From NCBI RefSeq assembly GCF_040219335.1, contig NZ_JAVJSQ010000029.1, positions 372,001-436,000 on the forward strand: a DNA stretch of 64,000 nucleotides. The letters run 5' to 3'. Source of the DNA: Gimesia sp. GTDB taxonomy: Bacteria; Planctomycetota; Planctomycetia; Planctomycetales; Planctomycetaceae. The notes under the pieces are model-generated. The model saw nothing but the letters and a program-made list of their open reading frames with translations. It had not been told where the DNA came from and ran no database searches. Within the stretch, counting starts at the first letter, position 1, and each line of letters begins with the position of its first letter. Shown here one piece after another: positions 26,183 through 35,890 of the stretch. A program made the translations under genes and the position numbers.

Positions 26183-28657
26183 TTATTCCAGTCCCAACCC
26201 TTTGAGACGATCGAGCAGCTTGTTTTTGCGATATTTTTTTGTCTCTTCGGTTAATTCTTTTTCGCGTTCAATCAGATTCTTCAGCATTTCAATGGCTTCG
26301 TGAAACTCCAGCAGGTCCTGCATTTCATCAAGGACACTCTGCATCCGATTCAGCATGGCATTCAAAAGTTCAATACTGGTCTGCATTTCCGGTAACGGGT
26401 CGTTTTGTTTCTCGATGGCCAGTCGGAGCAGTCCCAGGTGTTGATCGACCTCTGGGAAGTCCTGCTCGTGGATCATAGTCAGGGGGCTGAGAATTTTGTC
26501 GTCAATCCGGCCCAGAATCTGTGCTGTGGCGACTCCGTTGTTCACCAGTTCTTCGCGGATGTCATGAAATGATTCTACGATCGACGCCGTTTCTGTCGCA
26601 TTCTTACGACTCCCATACAAACTGCGGTCGGCTGAAACTGCGACCGCCGTCTGGATTTCCAGCAGCGTGTCATTCCATTTGGGATCGCTTTGTCCCTGCT
26701 TTTGTTTCGCTTTGATCGATTCTGCCTGCTTGAGTTGTTCGATACGCTCGCTCAGTTCATCGCGCGTCTGTGTGACTTCTTTGAAGATTTGTTCGAAGCG
26801 TTTCCGCAGGTTGAGTTCCTTGGAATAGAGCTGGGAGAGCAACTCTTCGTCGGTAACAATTTCAAAGTGATAGGTTTCGCCATGCACCTGATGCGGACCG
26901 CTCAGATTGTCTGCATCTTCCGCATGGACGGTGAGGCTGATTTTCTGACCGACTTTCAGATCCAACGGGAGAACTTCAAAGCGTTCCCACTCCTCCCGGT
27001 CATTCCGCTGCAGGGTGAATTCCCGGGGGCGTTCACTTGGTTTCTTGCGGAACGGCCGGGGGCGGAAGTTTTTATCTTCATCGACCAGGAAATCAAATCG
27101 TGCTGCCTGAATACCGTAATCATCGGTAATGGTTCCCTGTACCGGAATCATGGCCTTACGGGTAATCGATTTGCCAATTCCTTTGAGCTGCGTATCAATT
27201 TGGGGTGGTTGATCGACAATTCCGTTGATGCTCAAACGGATCGGCTCGGTTACCAGCAGCCCGTCTGCATCCTCCAGATAAATCCGGATCGGTTCGTCCG
27301 CCATGAGTGGAATGCGGGCAGGCAGAGAGCCACTCTGGGCCTCAGACTGAGGTTTACTTTCACTGATCAGCGTGAAGGGAATCTGGAACTGTAACTGGTC
27401 TGACCCACACATCTGTGACAGTTGGGGGCCCGTGATCTCAACCTGCGTGACAATTTCTCCCTGAGGGTTTTTCCAGGCCAGATAACTCTCGGTCTGGCTA
27501 TTTTCCTGCGGTGTTTCGAGTTGCAGTTTGAGACGATCTGTTTCGAACAGGTATCGGGTGATCGGTTTATTGGCGCTTGAGATCAGATCAAACTCAGTAT
27601 TTACAGGGATCGAAATCTGAGTGCCCTGTACGGCCAGAAGATCGGGGACTGGTTTGCCCGAAGCCGGCTCAACCTGGTTCAGGCCCATATAGGGCGGGTA
27701 CACACATGAGAGTTGAATCTGGTCCAGCACGGGATTTTCCACAATCTCAATAGTGTAAGGCTCGGGATTGGTATAATCATTCCCCGACACCCAAACCTGA
27801 ATGTCTTCCAGCAGATCGGTAATCGTGTGTTTAAAACGGCCTTCTCCCATACGGGACATCACAGTCCGGCCGCCTCCCCGTCCACTTTGCATCCGATAAG
27901 TCAGTTGGACGCGTTCGGGAGCCTGCTTTCCATCTGCCGTTTCCACCAGCAGGGTCAGATCGTTACCCAGCCCGTGTTTGTAGACTTGATTCTGAAAATC
28001 TTTGACCCGGTCACCAGGCTGTGCGATGACTTTAACCACCAGTCCCGTCTCTCGATTCCAGTAATCGGTTTTTAGCTCGAGGTAACCCTTGGCCCAGCGG
28101 GCCATTGCCGGTTGATTGAACACCGCCAGCGTCAGGATCGAAATACACAGGGCCAGCGCACAAAGAAAGGCACGCCGCAGCGGACGTTTGTCAAACACAT
28201 CTTCCAGCGGGAGCTGTCTGCTGCCCTCGGCGACCTCATGCACGGTCCGTTCCAGCATCGCACGGGTCAGGGCATTCTGTGGTTCTTGGGTCTCGTGCAG
28301 TTCAATCGCGGTCGCCAGCCGGTCATTCAGTTCGGGGAAGCGTCGCTCCAGCACCAGTGCGAGTGCTTTGCGGCGCATTTTTTTCATCAGGCGAAAGAGC
28401 AGCAGACTGACCGCCAGCATGAGAATTGCCGAAACGGAAATCAGGACCAGCGAGGCACGAAACCAGACCGGCAGTTCAAAATGGCTCAGCTGAAAGTAAC
28501 CCCAGTCAACCAGGAAGCTGGCCCAGAAGATCAGACCGATCACTGCCAGCAGCCGGGCAACTCCTTCCAACAGAATGTATCTGCGGATTTTCCCACGCAA
28601 CCGATTGAGGAGATCGGTGATTTCCTGGGGGAGCGTGATTTTTGATGGTTCATTCAT
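26183..28657 (-). CDS. DUF4175-like membrane protein
   Basis: 824 aa. Two membrane helices near the N-terminus (about 36-52 and 66-88) are followed by a cytoplasmic segment (ALALVLERRFPELNDRLATAIEL) and a third helix near 165-180. A large extracytoplasmic beta-rich region and a long helical, charged C-terminus (ELNLRKRFEQIFKEVTQTRDEL) complete it. The pattern of N-terminal helices with ERRFPxLxDRL resembles DUF4175-type proteins found beside MoxR/VWA genes; this is from memory and not certain. The upstream VWA gene ends 75 bases before it on the same strand. Function unknown; likely an envelope component of the same system. Confidence 0.8.
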   Translation of the reverse strand: MNEPSKITLPQEITDLLNRLRGKIRRYILLEGVARLLAVIGLIFWASFLVDWGYFQLSHFELPVWFRASLVLISVSAILMLAVSLLLFRLMKKMRRKALALVLERRFPELNDRLATAIELHETQEPQNALTRAMLERTVHEVAEGSRQLPLEDVFDKRPLRRAFLCALALCISILTLAVFNQPAMARWAKGYLELKTDYWNRETGLVVKVIAQPGDRVKDFQNQVYKHGLGNDLTLLVETADGKQAPERVQLTYRMQSGRGGGRTVMSRMGEGRFKHTITDLLEDIQVWVSGNDYTNPEPYTIEIVENPVLDQIQLSCVYPPYMGLNQVEPASGKPVPDLLAVQGTQISIPVNTEFDLISSANKPITRYLFETDRLKLQLETPQENSQTESYLAWKNPQGEIVTQVEITGPQLSQMCGSDQLQFQIPFTLISESKPQSEAQSGSLPARIPLMADEPIRIYLEDADGLLVTEPIRLSINGIVDQPPQIDTQLKGIGKSITRKAMIPVQGTITDDYGIQAARFDFLVDEDKNFRPRPFRKKPSERPREFTLQRNDREEWERFEVLPLDLKVGQKISLTVHAEDADNLSGPHQVHGETYHFEIVTDEELLSQLYSKELNLRKRFEQIFKEVTQTRDELSERIEQLKQAESIKAKQKQGQSDPKWNDTLLEIQTAVAVSADRSLYGSRKNATETASIVESFHDIREELVNNGVATAQILGRIDDKILSPLTMIHEQDFPEVDQHLGLLRLAIEKQNDPLPEMQTSIELLNAMLNRMQSVLDEMQDLLEFHEAIEMLKNLIEREKELTEETKKYRKNKLLDRLKGLGLE

Positions 28658-28731
28658 AGGTCTGCTTTACAATCATTTGGGACGTCGATTGATGTGCCGG
28701 AGTTCCCTGAAATTCTTTCCATTACTGATTA

Positions 28732-31191
28732 TCATGATAATTTAAACAGTTTTCGTGTCAGCCACTCCGTCGCCAGCAGGCCTGCTAACAGGAAGAAGAC
28801 CCAGGCCTGATCCCAGAGGGTTCTCAAGCGTTCGTCGATCAAAAACTCTTCACCCTGGTCGGGCAGCAGTGCGGGAATTGTTTCCGCTTCTTCCAGTGCA
28901 AGATACGCACCGCCCGTATCGCGGGCCAGTTCCTTGAGGCCTTTGACATTCTGGCTCAGTGATTCATCCTCCAGTCGGGGCAGCAGGACATTCAGACTGC
29001 CTTCGACGGCCTGTCCCTTGGAATTTGGAACGGTCACATTGAAACGATACTTCCCGGGCAGGCTGGCTCGGAAGCTGGCCGTGTATTCCCCCGGACGGTT
29101 CCGGTCCTGCATTAAGAGCAGATTGGGTACCAGAGGGCGTCCGCGTGGATCAATGACTTCCATTGGCACCGATTCCTGAACCAGCGGCTGGAATTCCGGA
29201 TCCAGCAGTCGAACCCGTACCGAGACGGTCTGTCCCAGAACGTATTCATCCCGTTCGAGAATCAGGGTCCCCCGCTTCGTACCCCGTCGAGTACGTCCCT
29301 GTCCGACATTGCGGATCAGTTTGGTCCAGAAGCGGTCATAATAATCTTCATCAACGGATCGGAGACGCCACATTTCGGGACTGCCGAGGTAGAAGCAGCG
29401 GCCTTCACCGAAATACTGCGAAGCCATCAGAATCGAAAAACCGTGTTCGGTTTGCGTTTTGGGATCGGGGAAATGAGCATAGACTGTCGCCGCAGCTTTG
29501 GCTCCGTTAGAGGGATAACAGCGATACAGCCCCGGGAATGTTTCCCAGAGCTCTTTCGAGGTCGCCGGATCGTCGGTCAGCATGAGGAAACCGGCATCCA
29601 GTCCCGCTTGTGTCCATTCGATGCGGCGAATCTGTGTCGCTTCCTGATCGAGATAATCCCTTACAAAGGAATTAATGAAGACTGGGTACAGATCGAGAAT
29701 CGACTGATACTTGTCACTTTCCAGTGACATTTTAGGGGTATAGACATCACCGGCAACCAGCACGATGCCACCGCCCCCGGAGGAGACCCACTCATTCAGA
29801 TTCAGCATCTGTTCTTCGGATAACAGGCTCCAGTTCACATCGAAGGCCAGCACGACGTCATATTCAAACAGGTCAGCTCGTTCGGGAAATTCATACAGCA
29901 ACTGGTCTGCATCTTGTGAGACACCCGGGGGAGCAGATTGCAGCCAGACATCTGACTTGATGGAGGGGTGGCGGTAAAGCATTGTACGGGCGAAGCGGTA
30001 ATCCCGCATCGGACCACCTGCGATCACCAGGACCCGAGTCGGACGGCTGAAGACATTCACTGTGTGTTCCAGTTCGTTGTCCATCGCGTTCGCATCCTGG
30101 GCCAGCTGATTGCCGCGCACCCGGATTGCGTAGGTGATTTCTCCCTCTTCGGCGGGCGTCCGTTCAAATTTGACATCCAGAGGCAGACCGTCTTCTGTCG
30201 GCAATAGAATGTCGCGAGACTCAATCACCGTTGGTTCTGCATCTCCCGGCAGCTTTTTCAGCAACTCCAGTGTGATATTTTTTCCTGGCATTCCGACCGC
30301 CTGCAGCAGAGCGGTGATTTCAAAGGCATCACCGAACTGTACATCGGTGGGAGCGATGATTTTTGAAACCTGCAGGTTAGCCGGTCGTGTCGGGCTGCCG
30401 ACCCCGAGAGTAATCAGACGAACTTTGGCTTCCTTTGCTGCTTCGTTGGCAGAGAGTAAATCAGTGCCTGCATTAGAGGCACCATCGGTGGCCACGATAA
30501 TTCCCGACAGCGTTGAACCATTGATTTCGCGGATCAGTTGCCCCAGTTGTTCCCCCAGTCTCGTTTCGAGCCCTTGAGGTTGCAGCAGAGTGCTCCAGTC
30601 AACTTTAGTATCCGTCTCTGTGGATGTAGTATCAGCTGATTCTTCAGTATTGGAAGTTTTGTCTTGTAACTCACGCTGGAAGACATGGTGTGGCCCTTTC
30701 AGGGCCTGGTCGAACGTGTAGACACTGACCTGGTGACTCTTCTGCAGGTCTGCGATCAGAGGAGAATCCGCGAGCAGTTTTTCTATGGCTTCCATCCGAC
30801 TGGGGACGTTTCGACTGGCAGGGGAACTTGCATTTGCAGAGACTAGCTCATTCGGGTGCCTCATGGAGAGTGATGTATCGACCAGCACCGCAACCCGGGA
30901 TGGGCGGAACGACATTTTCTGTGTGCGTTCATGCGGGTTGAATACGATGACAATCAATGCAATCAGCACCGCCAGACGCAACCCGGTCAACCAGCACCGC
31001 CAGAACACGGGCAGCTGAAACGAATCTTTCCAGATGGTGCGAATCGACAGGACCAGTACCAGTGCCAGCCCCCCCAACAGTAGCAGCCAGCCCCAGCCGG
31101 TATCGGGCGTATCGTATTCGATCGAACGAAACGCCGTGGTTTCGTCGGCAGCCAGCATCATGAATTGGGAGACAGAGCTCAGTAGGTTCAT
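28732..31191 (-). CDS. Membrane VWA protein with GATase-like region
   Basis: 819 aa. Membrane helices at about 33-50 and 67-85, then a VWA domain beginning VAVLVDTSLSMR, whose D105-x-S107-x-S109 is a complete MIDAS start, with IIVATDGASNAGT further on. A middle part resembles the class I glutamine amidotransferase-like fold seen in related proteins (LNEWVSSGGGGIVLVAGD) but no catalytic Cys is apparent. Beta-sandwich segments follow, and a C-terminal helix (WVFFLLAGLLATEWLTRKL) anchors the end. So most of the protein sits outside the inner membrane. Its ATG overlaps the BatA gene's stop by four bases, indicating coupled translation. Confidence 0.87.
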   Translation of the reverse strand: MNLLSSVSQFMMLAADETTAFRSIEYDTPDTGWGWLLLLGGLALVLVLSIRTIWKDSFQLPVFWRCWLTGLRLAVLIALIVIVFNPHERTQKMSFRPSRVAVLVDTSLSMRHPNELVSANASSPASRNVPSRMEAIEKLLADSPLIADLQKSHQVSVYTFDQALKGPHHVFQRELQDKTSNTEESADTTSTETDTKVDWSTLLQPQGLETRLGEQLGQLIREINGSTLSGIIVATDGASNAGTDLLSANEAAKEAKVRLITLGVGSPTRPANLQVSKIIAPTDVQFGDAFEITALLQAVGMPGKNITLELLKKLPGDAEPTVIESRDILLPTEDGLPLDVKFERTPAEEGEITYAIRVRGNQLAQDANAMDNELEHTVNVFSRPTRVLVIAGGPMRDYRFARTMLYRHPSIKSDVWLQSAPPGVSQDADQLLYEFPERADLFEYDVVLAFDVNWSLLSEEQMLNLNEWVSSGGGGIVLVAGDVYTPKMSLESDKYQSILDLYPVFINSFVRDYLDQEATQIRRIEWTQAGLDAGFLMLTDDPATSKELWETFPGLYRCYPSNGAKAAATVYAHFPDPKTQTEHGFSILMASQYFGEGRCFYLGSPEMWRLRSVDEDYYDRFWTKLIRNVGQGRTRRGTKRGTLILERDEYVLGQTVSVRVRLLDPEFQPLVQESVPMEVIDPRGRPLVPNLLLMQDRNRPGEYTASFRASLPGKYRFNVTVPNSKGQAVEGSLNVLLPRLEDESLSQNVKGLKELARDTGGAYLALEEAETIPALLPDQGEEFLIDERLRTLWDQAWVFFLLAGLLATEWLTRKLFKLS

Positions 31192-33455
31192 GCGGCAACG
31201 CTCGCAGTCTGGGGATGGTAGCTCAGGCGGTAAGCCAGCAGCTGTTCACAGAGCAATAGTATAAACAGGATGATCAGAATCGTGTTGGTGATTTCCCGCC
31301 CCGCTTCCTGACCCTGAATCCACTGGAATTCACCGGGTTCCTGAATCTGAATTGAGGGCGAGTTTCCTAGCTCGGCTGTGAGTTCATCTGTCGTCGCCAG
31401 TTCCAGATTGCTTTCGGTGACAGGGAAATTGAACGCATACATCTGGGATTCAACAGTCTGGTCCTGACGCTTCAGCTGTACTGTGTAGACACCCGGCTGG
31501 TCGGTCTCGCGAAAAGTCGTAATCAGTTTCAGGTCACCTGAGTTACTCGCGTCACTGTCCTGTTGGGGAGTGGCTTTGAGTCGTACGGTCCGTCCGCCGG
31601 CGGTCACGGGTGTTTGGATTTCTACTTCATCGGTGTAGGCGGCTGCATCCAGTGAGAAGGCGATCGGATCCCCGGATGTCTCAGCCTGCTCGTGGGAGCG
31701 AGACTGGACCAGGTATTTCTGCAGTTCCAACTGGAAGACGATATAACTTGGATTCAGCGCCCAGGAATTCCAGGGCTCTCCCTGGCTGGTCTGGACAGGA
31801 CCGGCAGAAGTCAGACAGGTAATAATGCGTCCTTTCCCCAGTCGGTGTTCCAGGATCAGCGGATCCTGATTTCTCAGCTTGGCGATGATGCTGACTCCCG
31901 AAGCGGCGGCAGCCTTGTTTTGCAGCCACTGGGCAGAAATCGGGAAGTAACGCATGATCGACACCGCTTCGATCAGGGGATTGTCCTGACCTGCGAAAAC
32001 GGAAAACAGCGGATGGTCACCGACCTCCAGGTCGACCAGGGTATTCGAGTCACGTGCAGGCAGGTCACGAGGCGCAATTTCCAGCGGCGCCGGGAACAGT
32101 CCGTTCCCTTCCTTGTAAAGTTTGTCGTTGTAAAACGCAGGCTGGACCGAAGGACCTGCGAACCAGATCAGGCCGCCCCCGTTTTTGACGAAAGTCTCCA
32201 GGGCATCAATTGCATCGAGAGGCAACTCGGCCACATTGAGCAGGTAGATATTCTTAAACTGATTCAATGGGTGTCTGCGCAGGTAGTCGACATTTTCGAC
32301 CGAGGGCGCAAATCCTGTGATGGCGGCGTCGGGAGCAATCGCGGTCTGGACGTACATCCATTCGTTGCCGGAAGGATTCCCGTCCACAATCAGAACTGGA
32401 TTTGACTGCTTGACGTTGATGGACAGAAAACGTTCGTTGTCGCTGTCGAGTGCATCGTTACTCAGACTGACATTAATCTGATGCAGATTCGGTTTATTGA
32501 ACACGACATCAAAATCCTGGGAGACTTCGCTGCCGGCTTCAATCTTGTCAAATACAATGCTCATCGGCAGTTTGTTCTGATCCACGAAAGCCGAGACGCG
32601 GACATCTTGAGCCACCTTGTCACCAAAGTTTTTAACGCTGACACGTAAGCGGAGCGGGACATCGACGGCTGCGACCTCCGTAGCGCCCGAGAGTTCCGTA
32701 ATCGCCAGGTTGGGCTGTGAGTCCGGAACTGTTTTGACCAGATTGACCGTAGTATCGTTGCTGCTCAACTTTTCGATCGTCGCTGCGACCGATTTTTTCT
32801 CCTGCCAGTCTGCTTTACGGAAGTCGGAAATCAGGTGCAGGGTTTTAATCACCGCCCGGTCTTCATTCAGCAGATCCGCGGCCGCTTCCAGACCCTGATT
32901 CAGGTCCAGGCTCTGATGGGAACAGGTGAGATTTCCGAGCTTGGCATCGAGTTCGTTGATCAGCTCCTCGTTGATGTCACGTTGCAGGAACAGTGGCGCG
33001 TCCGCGCGGGAGAGCAGGATCAGAGAGAATTTTTCGGTGTTGGGACGACTCGTCCCCTCCGCGGCAATTTTACGGACGACCTGCAGTCCTTCCTGAAACG
33101 CCGACTGCTCACCCCAGACATTGCGCATAGAGCCGCTGTCGTCGAGTACGATCACGTGATGCGACTTGGCTCCTTGAAACATCGAGAGCTGATCCGGATC
33201 GAGAATCAGCCGCGCAATCAGCAGCAGCAGACAGACGATTAACAGGATCCGCAGCAGCAGAAGCAGCAGTTGTTCCAGAAGCACCCGCCGCTGGTTGGTC
33301 TGCTGGCTTTGCAGCAGGAATTCCATGGCGGCAAATCGGACGCGTTTATACTGGAAGCGGTTAATCAGATGGATAATGATCGGCGCAGCGACCATCGCGA
33401 CACCGGTATAGACCAGTGCTGAATTCACAAAATGTTGTGTTAACCAGGCTTCCAT
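31188..33455 (-). CDS. BatA-type membrane protein with VWA domain
   Basis: 755 aa. The N-terminus matches the aerotolerance regulator (BatA) N-terminal domain: a helix, then APIIIHLINRFQYKRVRFAAMEFLL, and a second helix at about 60-85. A VWA domain follows with MIDAS D105-x-S107-x-S109 in VLDDSGSMR. A long beta-rich region and a final membrane helix near the C-terminus (ITNTILIILFILLLCEQLLAYRL) complete it. Such proteins usually sit beside MoxR and DUF58 genes, as here, and are thought to be acted on by the MoxR ATPase. A small gap of 46 bases separates it from the DUF58 gene. Confidence 0.9.
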   Translation of the reverse strand: MEAWLTQHFVNSALVYTGVAMVAAPIIIHLINRFQYKRVRFAAMEFLLQSQQTNQRRVLLEQLLLLLLRILLIVCLLLLIARLILDPDQLSMFQGAKSHHVIVLDDSGSMRNVWGEQSAFQEGLQVVRKIAAEGTSRPNTEKFSLILLSRADAPLFLQRDINEELINELDAKLGNLTCSHQSLDLNQGLEAAADLLNEDRAVIKTLHLISDFRKADWQEKKSVAATIEKLSSNDTTVNLVKTVPDSQPNLAITELSGATEVAAVDVPLRLRVSVKNFGDKVAQDVRVSAFVDQNKLPMSIVFDKIEAGSEVSQDFDVVFNKPNLHQINVSLSNDALDSDNERFLSINVKQSNPVLIVDGNPSGNEWMYVQTAIAPDAAITGFAPSVENVDYLRRHPLNQFKNIYLLNVAELPLDAIDALETFVKNGGGLIWFAGPSVQPAFYNDKLYKEGNGLFPAPLEIAPRDLPARDSNTLVDLEVGDHPLFSVFAGQDNPLIEAVSIMRYFPISAQWLQNKAAAASGVSIIAKLRNQDPLILEHRLGKGRIITCLTSAGPVQTSQGEPWNSWALNPSYIVFQLELQKYLVQSRSHEQAETSGDPIAFSLDAAAYTDEVEIQTPVTAGGRTVRLKATPQQDSDASNSGDLKLITTFRETDQPGVYTVQLKRQDQTVESQMYAFNFPVTESNLELATTDELTAELGNSPSIQIQEPGEFQWIQGQEAGREITNTILIILFILLLCEQLLAYRLSYHPQTASVAA

Positions 33456-34378
33456 AAACTATTTATCAGTTGAGTGTGTCAGGGGGTGGTCAATTCGTTG
33501 CTTATTGTCTGATCGACTGTTGCATCCCGATCCGGTGGTTCAGGTAATGCGCCAGGGCGGCATCAAGATACTCGCTGGTGCGAATGGTCTGATAGTCAAA
33601 TTTATTGCGGGCACAACGGCGTTTTACGTCATGCAGAAACTCATGCATAGCCTTAAGATAGCCCTCGCGCAGCGAGCGGGGATCGCAGACCAGTTCGCCT
33701 GTTTCTTCCATTCCTTCAAACCGAGTCGTACCTGCATAATCAAAATCGAGCTCCTGATCATCCAGAATGTGCAGGAGCATCAGATCGTGTCCGCGATACT
33801 GCAGCAGTCGCAGCCCTTTGAACAGACTTTCACGGTTAACGAATAAATCGGATATGAGGATGATCGTCCCTTTTTGCGATCGCGTTTCGGCGACCTCTTT
33901 TAGTACGTCATAAATGTCCGTTTTTTGAGCAGGTTTTTCTGCCGCCAGGGCACTCAGTAGTGAATTCAGGTGAGTTCGCTTACTTAGTGCAGGAACTTTG
34001 GAGCGAATGGCGTCATCAAAAGTGACCAGTCCCACTGAGTCCTGCTGTTTGAGCAGCAGGTAAGCCAGGGCGGCTGCTGCCGTACACCCATATTCATATT
34101 TATTCAACGGTCCCGTACCAAACTGCATCGATTCGCTGACATCGACGAGCAGGGTGGTGCGGAGGTTGGTATCTTCTTCGTACTGCTTAATGTAATACTT
34201 GTCGGTTTTCGACCAGACCTTCCAGTCGATATTCCGGACGTCATCACCCGGGGCATACTCGCGGTGCTGAGCGAATTCCACCGACTGGCCGAAAAAAGGA
34301 CTACGGTGCAACCCGGACAGAAAGCCTTCGACGATCGAGCGTGCCCGAATTTCCAGCCGCGAGATGCGGGAGATGGCT

Positions 34379-35455
<1,077 letters not shown>

Positions 35456-35890
35456 CCGTTTAAACACCTTTCTACAAAGGTAAACACTGCCTGCAGCAGA
35501 ATGTTCCGTAAGAACTGCTGGTTCATCTTTCCTGTCTTCACAGGTAATCGACGCCGGGCGAGCACGCCAACGAGCATGCGAACCATTTCAGACAACGTGC
35601 CATTCCAAGTCTGACAAGACTCTATCGTAATGCCTGAGAATAGACTTTGCGACCATAAACCGAGAAATTACAGGGGTTTCCCGTCAATCTGGACTACCGG
35701 GAATATTCCGTACAGATCCCCATGATCAGTATAAAATCCATTTTCAGACGTCTGTCATTATTCTACTCGAACCGGCCCCCCGGGGAAGGATTATTCTGGG
35801 GGGAACCGGGAGTTCTCAGGGAAGAGGTGCGCAGGGAAAAGCAAATTTTGTTTGTAAATCAGATCAGAAAAATGTCCACTTTGAGACCGC
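35456..35890. other. Intergenic region upstream of the MoxR array and downstream of purL
   Basis: About 435 bases. It should hold the promoter for the moxR-led transcript and the 3' end of the purL transcript. No convincing gene on either strand; the short frames here have no ribosome-binding site or known domain. The only obvious structure is the GC-rich inverted repeat listed separately. Confidence 0.5.
35772..35809. repeat. GC-rich stem-loop downstream of purL
   Basis: CCGGCCCCCC (35772-35781) pairs with GGGGGG-AA-CCGG (35798-35809), leaving two unpaired A's and a 16-base loop. It lies about 80 bases beyond the purL stop on the transcribed strand. No T-run follows, so it might stabilise or end the purL transcript by a factor-dependent route, or be incidental. 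Confidence 0.45.
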
